This document shows positions 12,274 to 25,079 of a stretch of 64,000 nucleotides of DNA, in pieces. Under the pieces are notes generated by a model that saw nothing but the letters and a program-made list of their open reading frames with translations, had not been told where the DNA came from and made no database searches. The stretch is from contig SNVD02007182.1 in assembly GCA_013180625.2 (NCBI GenBank), positions 186,001-250,000 of the forward strand. The letters run 5' to 3'. The position numbers and the translations under genes are program-made. This DNA comes from Boswellia sacra (taxonomy: Eukaryota > Streptophyta > Magnoliopsida > Sapindales > Burseraceae). Positions within the stretch are counted from its first letter, which is position 1. Every line of letters starts with the position of its first letter.

Positions 12274-12660
12274 TTGGTCCTCATAATAATCGTGGCCAAT
12301 AAAAAGTTGCAAAAGGTATTGATTGATAATGGGAGCTCAGTTGACATAATGTCGTTAAATGCATTTGATTGTCTAGGCCTCAACTATAGAGATATGAGAG
12401 ACATTCAAACTTCTTTAATGGGATTTGCTGGAGGAAAAGTTATTCCCAAAGGAGTAATTTCATTACCTATGACTTTAGAAGAAGGCTCGCTATAGACAAC
12501 CAAGATAGTAAACTTTCATGTGGTAAAACATCCAGCCATTCTCGGGTGGAAATTAATTTATGATTTCAAAGTAGTAATGAGTGTCTACCGTTACATCTTG
12601 AAATTTCCAACACCCTTAGGGATAGAGGAAGTCAGAGGTGAACAAAAGAGCTCGCGAGAA
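12274..12660 (+). pseudogene. Aspartic protease region of G1 (broken)
   Basis: The frame contains KVLIDNGSSVDIMSLNAF, a Tat-type retropepsin core (catalytic Asp in DNGSS), followed by MGFAGGKVIPKGVISLP. The continuation after a stop at 12493 (NFHVVKHPAILGWKLIYDFK) matches the usual NAILGR segment of the protease end. At least one stop interrupts the domain. Confidence 0.75.
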
Positions 12661-12929
12661 TGCTATAACATGGCTTTCAAAGAGAAGGTGCATAAGGTAA
12701 TGATGATTCGAGGAGAACTTCTTAGGGGATAGAAAGTTTGGATCCATGAGACCCTATGACGGAGGAAGCTACAACTCCAATAAAAGTTATAGATGATGTC
12801 CTTATTTCTTTGGATAATCCAAAAAAGACAGTGAAAGCAACACCAATCAAGGATAAACTGATCAGTTTTCTCAAAGAATATAATGACCTTTTTGCATGTC
12901 TCATGAAGACATGCCAAGCATAGACCCAA

Positions 12930-14715
12930 GAATAGTTTGTCCACTGCCTTAATCTTAATCCTAAAGCTCAACCCATTCAACAAAAAAAGAGGTACTAGGC
13001 CTCGAAGTGCTTTGAGGCAATTTTCTTGGAAGTAGAAAAACTCTTGGAAAATGGAATCATTCGAGAGGTTAACTACCTTGAGTGGCTCTCCATGCAGTGT
13101 TGGTTAAAAAAACATATATGATGTGTGTGTTCGCATCGACTTCAAAGATTTGAACAAACATTGGCCAAAAGATAGCTTTCCATTACAAAAGATAGATCAA
13201 TTAGTTGATCTCATGGTTGGCCAACAATAACTGACTTTATGGATACTTATTATGGTAATATAAGATCCTAATATAGTTGAAGAACGAGGACAAGACTGCC
13301 TTCATCATAGATAGAAGGTTGTACTATTACCCGATGATGCCTGTTGGGCTGAAATATGATGGAGCAACCTGCCAATGGTTAGTGAACTCCATGTTGCTCC
13401 TCTACTAGGAAAGACCATGGAAGTCTCTGTTGATAACATGTTTACCAAGAGTATGGATGCCAAATCCCATGTAGATGACCTTGGAGCAACTTTTGACATC
13501 TTATGAAAACACAACGTGAAGTTGAATCCTACTAAATGTATTTTGAGGGTTTCATCTGGAAAGTTCTTAGGGTTTATTGTCACTCAAAGAAGAATAGAGA
13601 CCAACCCTAAGAAAATCCAAGCACTCCTACAACTTGAGTCCCCTAAAACACCAAAAGATATACAAGTCCTTATCAGAAGAGTTGCTACCTTGAATCACAT
13701 CATTTTAAGGGTGACAGACATGTGTCATCCTATCTTTAAAGTTTTGAGGAAATGTAAGCAATTTGAATGGAAAAGCAAGTGTGAGAATGCTTTTCTACAA
13801 CTTAAGAGGTACCTAGGCTCTTTCCCCTCATTTTAAAATGAGTTATAGGAGAACCGCTCTTTCTCTATCAAACGGTTATAGTGCAACTCTTATGTGTGAG
13901 GATCAAGGGATCCAGAGGCCAGCCTTTTAGATGAGCAAAGCTTCGACATGCTGAGGTCAATACCTTCCTATAGAGAAGCTTGCTCTCACCCTAGTGATTG
14001 CTGCACTAAAGCTTTGCCTATATTTCCAAGCACATACTATATAGAGTCCTTTACTACCTAGAGCTCTTTACTGCCCAGAGCCCTTTAGAAGACTTATGAA
14101 GTGGTTAGTAGAGTTAGAGGAGTTTGACATACATTATTTACAGACCAGCTGTCAAAAAATAGGTAGTCACTGACTTCATTACTGAGCTTTCAGGTAATGG
14201 GGTTGGGGAAAACGAGGAAACTATAAAATGGAATAATTGGCTAATGCTTATGGAAATAGATTTGTAGAAAACATGGGCCCTATTCGATCCAAGAAGATTA
14301 GAAAAAAAGCTGACTTGATTTTGTTAACCCTAGATGAGATAAAGGTTGTTATGGCCTTACGCTTTAACTTTAAAGCTACCAACAACACTACGAATATGAA
14401 ACTCTCCTTAGAGGACTTAAATTTGTAGTTACTTTTGGAGTTGAAGAGATTGTCATTCATAGTGACTACCAATTGGTGGTTAACCAAACTCGGGGGGAAT
14501 ATCAAACAAAAGGCTCTACATGATGGGTTACTTGGACAGAGTCAACTTTCTTCTTCATAGTTTTAAAGTTTTTGACATCATGAGAATTCTGAGGTCGAAG
14601 AATTCAAACACTGACACTTTAACAAGGATTGCCTCTAGGATGGACCCTCTTTTACCAATTATTTCTCACATAGTCATTCTAGAGTCTCCTAGTATATCAA
14701 AGTATGAACTTTTAT
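12930..14715 (+). pseudogene. Reverse transcriptase and RNase H domains of G1 (broken)
   Basis: RT pieces are in three frames: the IIREV entry near 13,060, the MPVGL segment near 13,340, and the thumb (KLNPTKCILRVSSGKFLGF) at 13,516-13,620. The YVDD box is degraded to HVDD. A gypsy RNase H trace follows. At 14,237-14,715 there is a second RNase H of archaeal type (NNTT.MKLSLEDLNL, VIHSDYQLVVNQ). Dual RNase H domains are a hallmark of the Tat lineage. Stops are frequent. Confidence 0.75.
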
Positions 14716-14879
14716 AAAAAGAATAATGGTTCTAGATGGTAACCCACGTTGGATGAACTCGATCATAAAGTTCCCAGAGACAGGGGAACTCCCAGCTAAT
14801 CGAAATAAGGCAATTAGTGTGAAAGGGAGAGCGTCAAGGTATACAATGGCTAATAGAGTTCTCTATAAAAATGTCTTCG

Positions 14880-15952
14880 CCTAGAAAATCTAATTATGTC
14901 CTTAGAGAAATCCAAAAAGGAATATATGGTAACCATTTTGATGGTCGATCGTTAGCTTACAAGTGTATTAGACAAGGATACTATTGGTCGACCATCACGA
15001 AGGATGCTAAGACATTCTTAGCCAAGTTTAACAAGTGCTAATGTGCCAATATTGCTAGGAAGGCTCTTGAGAATATGATGCAGATGGCGACCCCATGGCC
15101 ATTTGTCTAATGGGGATTAGACTTTATTGGACCTCTTCTAATAGATAAAAGACAAGTTAAATATACCATTGTTACTATTGACTATTTCACTAAGTGGGTA
15201 GAAGCTGAGCCTCTTGCATCAATTATTGAAAGAAGACCATTGACTTTGTAAATAGGTTGGTTGTTTAAAGGTTTGGTAGTCCTCACACCATCATTACAGA
15301 TAATGGCAAGCAGTTTGATGACTCAAACTTTGGAAACTTTTGCAAGTAGTTGAAAATCTCCCTATGCTTCTCCTCTTCGGCTCACCCTCAAGCAAACAGT
15401 CAGGTGGAGGCTGTTAATAAAACCATCAAATGCCTCCTCAAAACTAAGTTAGATGCTAGAAATGGCGCATGGCCAAAAGAGCCTCCACAAGTGCTTTGGG
15501 CATATCGAACCACTGTCTATCAACCCCATACTACTTGTCATTTGATTTAGAAGCAATTGTTCCCATTGAGATTAGTCTCCAATCACCTCATAGTAATAGG
15601 TATAGTTAAGAATTTAATAATGAAGCCCTTCAACTCAACTTAGATCTCCTTAAGGAAGAAAGGGACCTTATAAGAATAAAAGTGGTTGCTTACCAGGAAA
15701 GGGTTGCCCGACACTTTAACTCTAAGGTTAAGGGGCGATCATACTAGGAGAGAGATCTTATTTTGAGTCAAGTATTATAAAACACCTGAGATCCCATTAA
15801 TAGAGCATTAAGAACTAACTGGAAGGGTCCTTATCGAGTCAAAGTAGTTATCCAATTGAGCACCTATAGACTTGTCACCATGGATGGAAGGCTTCTTCAT
15901 CATCCATGGAACATGCAGCACTTAAAGAAAAACTATCTATAGCCTCTTTATA
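14880..15952 (+). pseudogene. Integrase of G1 (broken)
   Basis: Remnants of the zinc-binding N-terminus (YKCIRQGYYWSTITKDAKTF) and of the DDE core: DFIGPL near 15,120, TDYFTKWVEAEPLASI near 15,180, ITDNGKQFDDSNFGNFCK near 15,300 and HPQANSQVEAVNKTIK at 15,383-15,430. The C-terminal region ends at LKKNYL and a stop at 15,950-15,952. Several stops interrupt it, so it is not functional. Confidence 0.8.
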
Positions 15953-16398
15953 TATGTAATAACTCCCAATAGGGAATTGTGCATGTAGGCATTCATCAAT
16001 GTAATAACTCTCAAAGCGAGACCCACATATACTAAAAAAGAGATTAATAAAGTGTTTGATTCATCACATTATGATTTGTTCATCCTTCAAGCTCATTTAC
16101 AATCAAGTTACAAGCATGTAGCGAAAGATAAACTAGCAAAACAACACAACACTCGAAACATTTTAAGAAAGAGTTCTTATTATTTCAAAGTTGGCAGAAG
16201 GTCGCCACCCATATAATCCAAGTAAGCTTGAATCATTACCTATATTATTGAACTAAAACAAAAAGTAATAAAAGATAAAGTCAAACCTCAGAAAACTGCC
16301 TTGATATAATCATGTTATGTGTATAAGTATCTACCTAGTTGAAAGAACTTCCACTACTTTTAAAAAGTGGCCTAATCATCTCCTTCTTGCTTGGCCTC
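15953..16398. other. Spacer between integrase and antisense ORF of G1
   Basis: Non-coding. It probably includes the 3' end of the sense pol transcript and the 3' UTR of the antisense transcript. No other feature seen. Confidence 0.5.
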
Positions 16399-18287
16399 CT
16401 AAGCTGTTTTGTCTAATGTCAACTCATAATTTTTATCTTTTAGTATCAATCGGTGGAATTGTCTAGGATCTAAGTTCACTATCGAAATATATTCTTCCAT
16501 CAAGTTTAACTCTTTAGCTATAGGAGACTGATCAATCCCTGGGTAGCAATCATGAAACCAGTTATGCAAACCATTGACCTCATCAATATAAGAATGATCC
16601 ATTACACGCTGGTAAGCATAACCCCTACAAAAGTAAGCAATTGCCCTCTTAATCATATTCTGCTCAGTAGCAATCTTCTTTTAAAGTTCTTGGCTTAGAT
16701 CACTTACCTTTTATGCTAAACAACTACCTTCTTCTTAGCTTCAAACAAGTTAGCTTTTATTTTGCCCATTTGCTCTTTTATTTCTACCATCTTTGTCTTT
16801 GTCTCAATTAAATTGTCAAAGAAGACTTGATGTTTCCCTCTCTAATCAGAAACTACAGAAGTAAGATGGTTAACTTCCTTTAAAAGATTGGTGTTAGTAG
16901 CCTCTTCTTAAGCCAGAGGCCCTGTTGCCTATAAAAGAAAAATGGAGAGAGGAATACAGATAAGGCATAGCTTTTAAAAGTTTGAAAGAAAAAGAGGTAA
17001 TAGAACCTAACCTAAAGTATGATGCCAACCACAATGATAATTGTTTCAAAATATGCAAGTTTTACACTCTCAAGAAAGATGCCAACAGGCATTAAACGTC
17101 TAACACTCTGAGACAATTCACAAAGGTAGTTTTTGCATATAAAGCGCGCCACTTTGAAAACCCTTATTATCAAGGGTAAAACGCTTAGTTAGTTGAGAAG
17201 TACAGGGCAACTTCCTTCCAGTGGGCTCTAAGACTATTACTTCTATATCATGTTAAACGGATGTAGATTTATCATATGCAAACTTTCTTGTAGAAGTTCT
17301 TGTACGATTAATGACTTTCCTCTTTTAGGGTCCAAGGGTTAAAGAACTTCTACTCCTCTTCTTCTTGGAAAGGCTAGACCTATCATTTGCAAAGGCTCTA
17401 AGCTGGGCAAACTACATCTTGGTAGGCTATAAAAGAAGTAAACATACACAAAGGTAAAAATGATAAGAAGGAAAACATATGCATAATTAAAGAAGGAAAT
17501 ATCAAAATGCAATCATCAGGTTTACCTTCTTGGAGGTACTGAAGGTGATAAGCCAAGGATGATCGATTGCTCCTGATCAAATGAGATCATTCAAGTTCTT
17601 TGAACTAAGGGGTAGTTTGAGTACTTTCTGTAGGTCATTTTTTTCTCTCTAAGACAAAATCAGGTGTTAGGTCCAATGAGCTGAAAATAAAAAAAGAAGT
17701 TATGGTTAGAATTTCATGATAAAGATAAGGATAGGATTGTTATAATGCAATAAACCAATAAGGTACCACAGAAACCAAAACGCCTCTTAATCCTTAACTG
17801 CTCGCTGTTTGAGCGGGCACCCTCTTGGCACTTTTAACTATTTTGACACCAAAATTTCTTATATATTCTTTCTTTCATATTAGAAGGAATGCCAAAAAGG
17901 TGGTCAGGGTTGTCCGTCTTCCCTCATTGAGATAGGTAGTAATAACCTGTGTTCACTAAGTTCGGAGGATGAATAACGAAAACATATTTAACTTGGTTAG
18001 TGGTAGGGTCACCCAGACCTGCACTTCTGAACAAACTTTGAAATGCTATCAGAAGTCTCCATCCCTTGGCTGACAGTTAGGTGTGGGCAATGCCCATAGC
18101 GTCAAGCAATTGTCAAGCGTAATTATCAAAGGGCACCTAGAGACTAGCCTTTGGTAATTCTAAGATTAATCTAATGACATCTTATGGGGGCTTGCTCCAT
18201 CGATCACCCTTTATTAGAAGAAATAACGTGACTGAATCTAGGATAAGGAAATAAGCTCTATATATTTTTAATTGCTCACCCTACAAT
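16399..18287 (-). pseudogene. Antisense ORF of G1, downstream part
   Basis: Reading minus, 18,250-17,800 gives segments such as MGIAHT*LSAKGWRLLIAF, GLGDPTTNQVKYVFVIHPPN and TDNPDHLFGIPSNMKER. These match the plant 'putative gypsy type transposon' domain (Pfam Transposase_28-like, recalled). A coiled-coil-like Lys/Glu-rich stretch (about 16,950-16,680) and an 85-residue open tail (16,656-16,399, IDEVNGLHNWFHDCYPGID) follow. Stops and probable introns interrupt it. Antisense extra ORFs between pol and the 3' LTR are known in Tat-type elements. The upstream part lies beyond G2 at 32,295-32,640. Confidence 0.6.
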
Positions 18288-20130
18288 TGTATAGACACTA
18301 GATTTTTTAGGCTTAATGATGAAGTGAGGATGAATGTCAAGTAATAGAAATAATTGAAACGCCCTTGAAGCAGAAGCAAGAAAGGTGAGAAGAAACTAAC
18401 CAAGAGTCTCGAAAACTAACATATGAGTTCAAAAAATCACAAAAATTAATCCAAGGTGAATCTATTGATGAGTCATATATCGTTGTGAAGCTACGAATGT
18501 CTAGTTTTTATAGAAATTTACGAAGCATAAATCATAGTTAAACTCAAACAGTTATGTTCAATCGAACATACAAAGGTCAGAAGGGACTACATTAAAAAAT
18601 GCAAAACAAGAGGGATTGTGGGCCACAACCGATCGGCTGTTCGATAATTGACAGGAGGTCCTCATATAGCTGATCAGTTGTTCTTCAAGTAATTTTGAAA
18701 AATTTCATTAGAAACCTTCCATTTTTGTTTTCTCCTCTCTTTTTTCAACTCAACCCTCTTCTATATAAACACCCTCTCTCCTCACTTTTCAACATACATT
18801 AAATTTATTTCTTCTCCCTCTTGAAGACACACTTGAGAATTCAAGGAGTCTTTTTCAGTCTAAAATTTTCATACGTTTTTTATTACTCTAAACCCCGAAA
18901 GTGTACACCCTGATAGTAGTTCTCTCTTCTCTCTCTTTATTTCTTCTTTATTTTTCTTATTTTAGAATAAACACGTTTAGGTTTATTTATGCTTAGAAAA
19001 AGAATGTTTAGGATTTATTTTAATGCTTAGAAGCATATTTAGGATTTTATAGAATTGTTTACTCCTTTATTTGTTTTATAAGGTGGATAAGCGTGTCAAG
19101 GTAAGTCTGTTTTCCCTCCTTTATTAGGATCATGTTTAGAAGTTTATTTTCTTTGCGAATGCTAAGAATCATATTTAGGAGCACATGTTTAGAATCATGT
19201 TTAAGAGCACATGATTAGAATTATGTAAGAAAAACTTACAATTGCTTTGAAGCATGTTAGAAAATAGCATAGAATAGATAAGAATTACCTTGTTATCCCT
19301 TGAGTGCTTGAATTGGGCTAGAATAGCCATGTTTGATCTTGATTGATGTGATTAGGCTAGAAATGCCATGATTCATTATAAATTGTTATGAATTATGCTA
19401 GAATAGCAATAGGTAGAATTACTATGATAAGAATTATCAAATCTAGTTCGAAGTGCCATAATTCTAGATTATAGCTTTATATGAATGAATGTATGAATAT
19501 ACTTATAGAGGCTTGATAGACATTAAATAGATTGACATATGGTGGTGATGAATTCATTATCTATTGAGTCTCGAATTGATTGTTTATATTTAATATTCAA
19601 ATATGTGATTTATCGTGGATGAATGTATGGAATATTTTATGGAATTTATTTTATTATCGAAGAGCAATGTAATCTTCTCCCTTATCCCCCATGTTTGAAA
19701 GGAAATGTAATTCAATTCTCCTCCCTCTATATTTGTATGAATATATAACTATCATTGATTGAATATCATCTTACATGATTAATGAAGATAAAACTTGAGA
19801 TGTGTGCATAATATGAACAACCTAAGTAGATTGTATAGTAGCATGAACTATTCTTATTTGGTATATTTTTAGTGGAGGTCGGATTTTGATCTAGGCAAGG
19901 CAAATAATTGGTACCTAACTTCCTGAACTCATCTTTGAAGGGATTAGTGTAGTTTGGGTCTTGAAGCGAAAGATCAGATTACTTCCATCATTCCTAATTG
20001 AATAATTGGGTGGTGACTCTATTTCTCCAGACCTGCCCATGACTCGTTTGTGTTCCCTTAAGTCTCAAAAAAGGCTTTGACACAGTGTTGTGATTGCAAA
20101 TGTTCTGGTGAGATGAAAGCCCTGTTCACA
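18288..20130 (+). repeat. 5' LTR of G2
   Basis: Co-linear with 30602-32294 over long blocks, for example GAAGACACACTTGAGAATTC, the TATA region (CTATATAAACACCCTCTC, about 18,760-18,777), ATATGTGATTTATCGTGGAT and CTCGTTTGTGTTCCCTTAAG. It is about 150 bp longer than the other copy. One block absent from the 3' copy (near 18,475-18,560) and another (near 19,270-19,385) account for most of the difference. GATCGGCTGT and GATCAGTTGT motifs sit upstream of the TATA box. Confidence 0.85.
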
Positions 20131-20131
20131 G

Positions 20132-20149
20132 TGGTAACTCCACTGGAGA
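20132..20149 (+). other. Primer-binding site of G2
   Basis: TGGTAACTCCACTGGAGA starts two bases after the LTR. It is a transition-decayed version of the TGGCGACTCC-type site reported for Ogre/Tat elements (tRNA-Arg primer). Confidence 0.7.
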
Positions 20150-20890
20150 TAAGAGAAGTTGATTCTGATTGGGATACCAAATTCTAATACCTTATATTGA
20201 TATTTTGAGTCTTTACATCATTACACTTTGCACACAATGAGCATGAACTAACTAAACTAGCTGTGTGGCATTGGCATAAGAAGGCTTTGGCTCCATTTGA
20301 CTCTTAGATGACTTATATTGGTGTCACTATCTTTGAGCACGTGCCATTGATTTAGTATAAAAAGAGACTGGCCCAATAGTGCATCCCTTATTGAAGGAGT
20401 TCAAACCATTGGACTAAAACCCATATTGAAATGCATGTTTATGGATGTAAATTTCTCATTATTAGAACATCATTAACTCAAACCTCATGGAACTAGGAAC
20501 GAATGCCACATGTCAAGTCACCGATAAGAACAAAATCGGGGCATGTGCCTAAGTTAAGGTTATCATGACATTGAGAGCCATGTTATGATAATCATAGAAC
20601 ATACAACATCAACTTGAATGTTAGAATTAGAAGAGAGAATCTCGCATTTCACATCCCATGATGATGACTTGGGAATGAGGCCAAAAGTCCTAGAAAAAGA
20701 GGCTCGACCTCACGTGTATAGGAGAAATAAGGTTGGAAGGCTGAAAGTGTTTCTATGCCTTTGTATGAGCATGCATCATATCATGCATACATGCATGCAT
20801 GCACAACATTAACACTTTTATTTTGTAGTCATTATAACTTAGGTTAGACGAGGTGGTTATTTGACAAGACAAGAAGAACCAGTTGTTGAA
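20150..20890 (+). other. G2 leader, no gene seen
   Basis: Untranslated leader between primer site and gag. It holds a short ATGCATGCATGCATG run near 20,780-20,800. No supported ORF. Confidence 0.5.
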
Positions 20891-22310
20891 ATGGCTGCAC
20901 CCAATAACAACAATGCTAAATTGGCTCAAGTCAGGCATGACATCACTACTCTTTAAAAACAAATAGCCCAACTTATAGAAGCCATGCAGAAGGGGTCTAA
21001 CCGCACAAACCAACCGTCGCCTGAAGGTGATCGTGATAATGAGACTAGCCAAAGAAGGGATAGGGGGAAAAGCCCAGCCAACCAAGACGAGCTCGAATCA
21101 ATCAAGCAGTTGGCCAAGTACATGGAGAAAGTCTAATCTCTCTTGAAGAAGAAGGGTTGAAAGGGTTAGAAGACCTAGATGATGTCTTGCTCATGAGGGA
21201 TAACAATTTGCCTCTCAAGTTTCGCATGCCAAATTTGCCTAAGTTCAATGGACGAGGCAATCCAAAAACACATTTGAGACAGTATGCTGCTATCATGGCC
21301 ACCACTCCTTTGTCAAATGAGTATATCTTGAAGTATTTTATGCTATCCTTAGAAGATGATACTGTAGTGTAGTGCCATGACCTTCCCAAAAGAGTTCAAA
21401 GATTATGAGGAGTTATCTGAACAATTTATAGAGCAGTATCGCCATAATACCTAACTGGAGGTAACTTTGAGGGATATGGAGACGACTAACCAGAAGCTCA
21501 AAGAGACTTTTTTGGAGTACCTAGTCTATTGGAGGGCCAAAGCTACCAAGATGACCACAAGGCCTATGAAGAAGGACCAGACTCATATGGTGATCAATGA
21601 AGCTCATGCCTTTATTAATGATAGACTGATAGGCTTTCCAAACAAAACCTTTAAAGACTTGTATGATTTGAGCATCCAAATAGAAGATTTAGGGGCTAAG
21701 CAGAAAAGAAGCAAAAATAGTTACCTTAGAAGAAATAAGGGGCAGTATTATCAAGTTAATGGGTCTAGCACGAAGCATGTTGAGGTGAAAGTAGTCGCCT
21801 AACAAAAGAAGTTCAGTCGTTTGGAAAGACCTTTGTCATAGATCTTTGCCAAATTGAAGGTCGAAGGGATCTTGCAGCCATTGTCACCAAGAGATGTGTG
21901 AATTTCACTAAGTGACCGGTCACAAGATCGATGATTACACTCGTCTCCACTATAAGATCTAAGACTTGATCGATAAAGGCAAGATTCCCGATCCAAAGAC
22001 ACAAGAGCCCAATACTAGAGGAAATCCATAACCCAACAATAACCAAGTACCTCTTCCAATGGCCAATATGATTGGGTCAGGCTTGACCGAGGAGCAAGTC
22101 ATGAGTTCTTTTGAGGAGAATAGATCTAGCATAGTCAAGAGAGCCAAAAGAAAGGAGAAGTCTAAGTTTGAACAATAAGAAAGGTCTATTAGAAAAGTGG
22201 CCATGAAAAAGAAGCCTAAGATTGAAGGGCCTAATGAAGAAAAGCCTAAAGAGATCATTGAAAGAGCTGAAGACGAGCTCATTCCTTTGGCAACCTAGAT
22301 TTTCACCAAG
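20891..22310 (+). pseudogene. gag of G2 (broken)
   Basis: A start-like ATG at 20,891 opens MAAPNNNNAKLAQVRHDITT. PLKFRMPNLPKFNGRGNPKT (about 21,210-21,270) followed by HLRQYAAIM is the typical entry of the gag domain in Tat elements. Later text is charged and rich in Lys/Glu. Multiple in-frame stops (mostly TAG) show it is dead. Region 22,310-23,010 is a low-complexity Lys/Glu-rich continuation without a clear domain. Confidence 0.7.
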
Positions 22311-23009
22311 AAGGGTGGATGGACCAACATTGAAGTAAAGGAAACAAAATGAAACATGGAACCCAAATTTGTGTGCCTTAGCGACCAAGAGTAGGAGGAA
22401 CAATAAAAAGAAGAAGAAGAAGAAGAAGTTGAGGTGGAAAAGAAGAGACTTTCGCCAAGAAGAAGTCCACGCCATCAAGTGCCTTTGTCAAGAAGTGGAT
22501 GGCTAAAAAAGGGACTAGAAGAGGCTCACCACCAAGAAGACTCAAGGTTAAGAAGGGTAGTGAAGCTAGGAAAGGGAAATAAGTTGAAAGTTTTATGAGG
22601 AGATAGAGTTTACCTAGAAGCTGCAAAAAAGTGAGAGTTATGGGAATATAGGCTGAATTTGGTAGTGATGATAGTAAAGAAGAGGTAAGAGTTAAGGGAA
22701 AAACACTTAAGGGTGAGAGTGAGAATGTACAAGCAGTGACAAGGAGTGGTTGGTTTTGCCATGAGAAGGAGAAGGAAAGAAGAAGTCAAAGAAGAAGAAG
22801 ATTAAGTAATCAAGTAGTTAAAGAAAGCTGAAGCGAATGTTAGCATTTAGGACTTATTGATCTAATTCGAAAAGCATAGAGAAGCCATGGCAAAAGCTTT
22901 GATAGAGGTGGATATCAATGGCTACTACTCCTCATGAAATGTTAACTGCCATACCCGGAAGGGAACCCAATAGGGTAAGTGAGAAGGGTGTGATCACCTT
23001 CACCGATGA

Positions 23010-23757
23010 TTATGTACTTTTCAAAGGAATGAATCATGACAAACATTGTTTATCATCACTGATATTGGTGGGAAGACGTCTCTTTGCATCATGATGGATG
23101 ATGGATCCGCTATCAATATTGTGCCTATAAAGATATTGCACAAATATAGAGTTAGTGAAGATGAACTTGAGCCTTGTAAGATGGTGATGAGGGCCTACGA
23201 TGATTCAAAAAGCAGTGCCATCAGATCTTTAAGGTGTTAGCAAAGACTAGGCCTATTAAAGTGATGACTGAGTTTACAGTCCTTAACATTCCAGTCACCT
23301 TTGTCGCTTTGTTAGGCCATGCATTGTTTCATCTACTTGGTGGAGTTCCTTCCACTTTGCATCAGAAAATCTGATTCAATATGGGTGGAAAGATCGTGAC
23401 TATCCACACTGCCTCAACCATTACACCTACTACTTTAAGTGTTAAGGTTAGAGTGATACCATACATAGGAGGCTTCCATGTAGCCATGATAGATGAAGTC
23501 GGTCCTACTGTTGCTGGAATAATGAAGAAACAAGGATGCTTACCAGGAACTGGGCTTAGGAGGAATGGAAGTGGTTTGTCATCTCTTACAGATTTCAAAG
23601 GCCAAACTTTTAGTAAAGGGTTGGGTTATGTGGCCGATGACGAAGAAGAAGACTTTCAGCCCAAGAAAGGGAGGTTTATCAAGTTTGTCAAGGCCCAAGA
23701 TACAAAGTATGCGGGATCCGTAAAACTATGGGTTTATAAGAGATTGTTGAAGCCCTG
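23010..23757 (+). pseudogene. Protease and G-patch-like segment of G2
   Basis: 23,046-23,240 reads DIGGKTSLCIMMDDGSAINI, a retropepsin-like core with a DDGSA variant of the D[TS]GA motif. 23,381-23,757 reads through 125 residues, including IMKKQGCLPGTGLRRNGSGL and FSKGLGYVADDEEE. This resembles the G-patch-like segment found after protease in Ogre/Tat elements (MGYxPGxGLG type). A stop lies between the two parts. Confidence 0.65.
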
Positions 23758-23810
23758 AATTTAAGATTTTCAAGGATATCCTTCAAGCCAGAATCTCCAA
23801 GGGGTATGAC

Positions 23811-24950
23811 TTGACTAAAGAAATAGAAAAGATGAAGATCAAGAAAGAGAAGCCTCAATATCAAGCAGTGCCAATGAACCCGTTTGTCGACTTCGCTGTC
23901 TTCATCCAAAAAGGGATCAAGGATGTCTACTACAAGGATGTATTTGTTCCTGACCTATTTGAAGAAGAGGACATTGTATATGTTTCAAAATTTAATACAA
24001 TAAAGAATAATTTTGCTTACCTATTTGATATCTATCCTAATGGCATTATGCATGATAATTTGCACTTCACTAGCATATTTGACATTAACACCATTCAAAC
24101 TCATGACATTAATCATGACATTAATCTTAGTAGAATTGAAAAACCGAAGAACATATGCATTGCACTTAATATAACTCCTGATAAGAGAGAGAGATTTGAA
24201 AAATTACTAAAGATACATGAAGAAGTCTTCACCTAGTCCTACGATAACATGCTTGGAATTGATAGAAGTATTGCTGAGCACATGATTTTAACATATCCGC
24301 ACATGAAATCAGTCGAGTAGAAGTTGAGGAGCTTGAAATCAGAATGGGCTTAGAAGATCAAGGAGGAGGTCTTTAAGCAGATTGAAGCCAAGTTTTTAAA
24401 TGTGGTGAAGTATCTAGAATGGTTAGCTAATATTATGCCAGTGTCAAAAAAGGATGGAAAGGTCAGAATATGTGTAGATTACTGAGATTTGAACAAGGCC
24501 TCACTGAAAGACAACTTTCCTTTGCCTCATATTGATGTGTTAGTAAATAGTGATGCCATTAGTGTGATGTTCTCCTTTGTGGATGGGTTTTCTGGTTATA
24601 ACTAGATAATAATGGCCAATAAAGACAAGATGAAAACGACTTTCATTACAAAATGGGGAATCTATTGTTATACGTTGATACCCTTCGAATTGAAGAATGC
24701 ATGGGCAACTTACCAACGAATGGCAATGACATTGTTTCATGATATGATGCATAAGGAGATACAAGTCTATGTGGATGACATAATGGTGAAATCCGAGACT
24801 CAAGAAGGTCATTTTGAAGCATTAGACAAATTCTTAGAAAGGGTGAAAAATTACAAACTGCGACTGAATCTGAAGAAATATGTTTTGGAGTTACCTACGG
24901 GAAGCTGTTGGGGTTTGTAATCAATAAGAAGGGGATAGAAGTAGATCCCG
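23811..24950 (+). pseudogene. RT region of G2 (broken)
   Basis: 23,811-24,236 is an open 141-residue acidic linker. RT follows: NIMPVSKKDGKVRICVDY then a stop, DLNKASLKDNFPLPHIDVLV, and a frame from 24,612 with MKTTFITKWGIYCYTLIPFE and the catalytic box YVDDIMVKS at about 24,770. A frameshift follows near LELPTGSCWGL. The catalytic Asp pair is kept, but stops make the frame unreadable as one protein. Confidence 0.8.
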
Positions 24951-25079
24951 ATAAGGTTAAGATGATTATAGAGATGCAATCGCCTAAAACAAAAAAAAAA
25001 GTTAGAGAGTTTCTTGGGAAAATCTGATACATTAGTTTGTTCATTGCCAAATTGACAACAGTTTGTGCTCCAATCTTCA

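Noticed and set aside
22077..22626. Phe/Leu-rich minus-strand ORFs
   Set aside because: They are the reverse of the Lys/Glu-rich gag-to-protease region of G2 and have no domain of their own.
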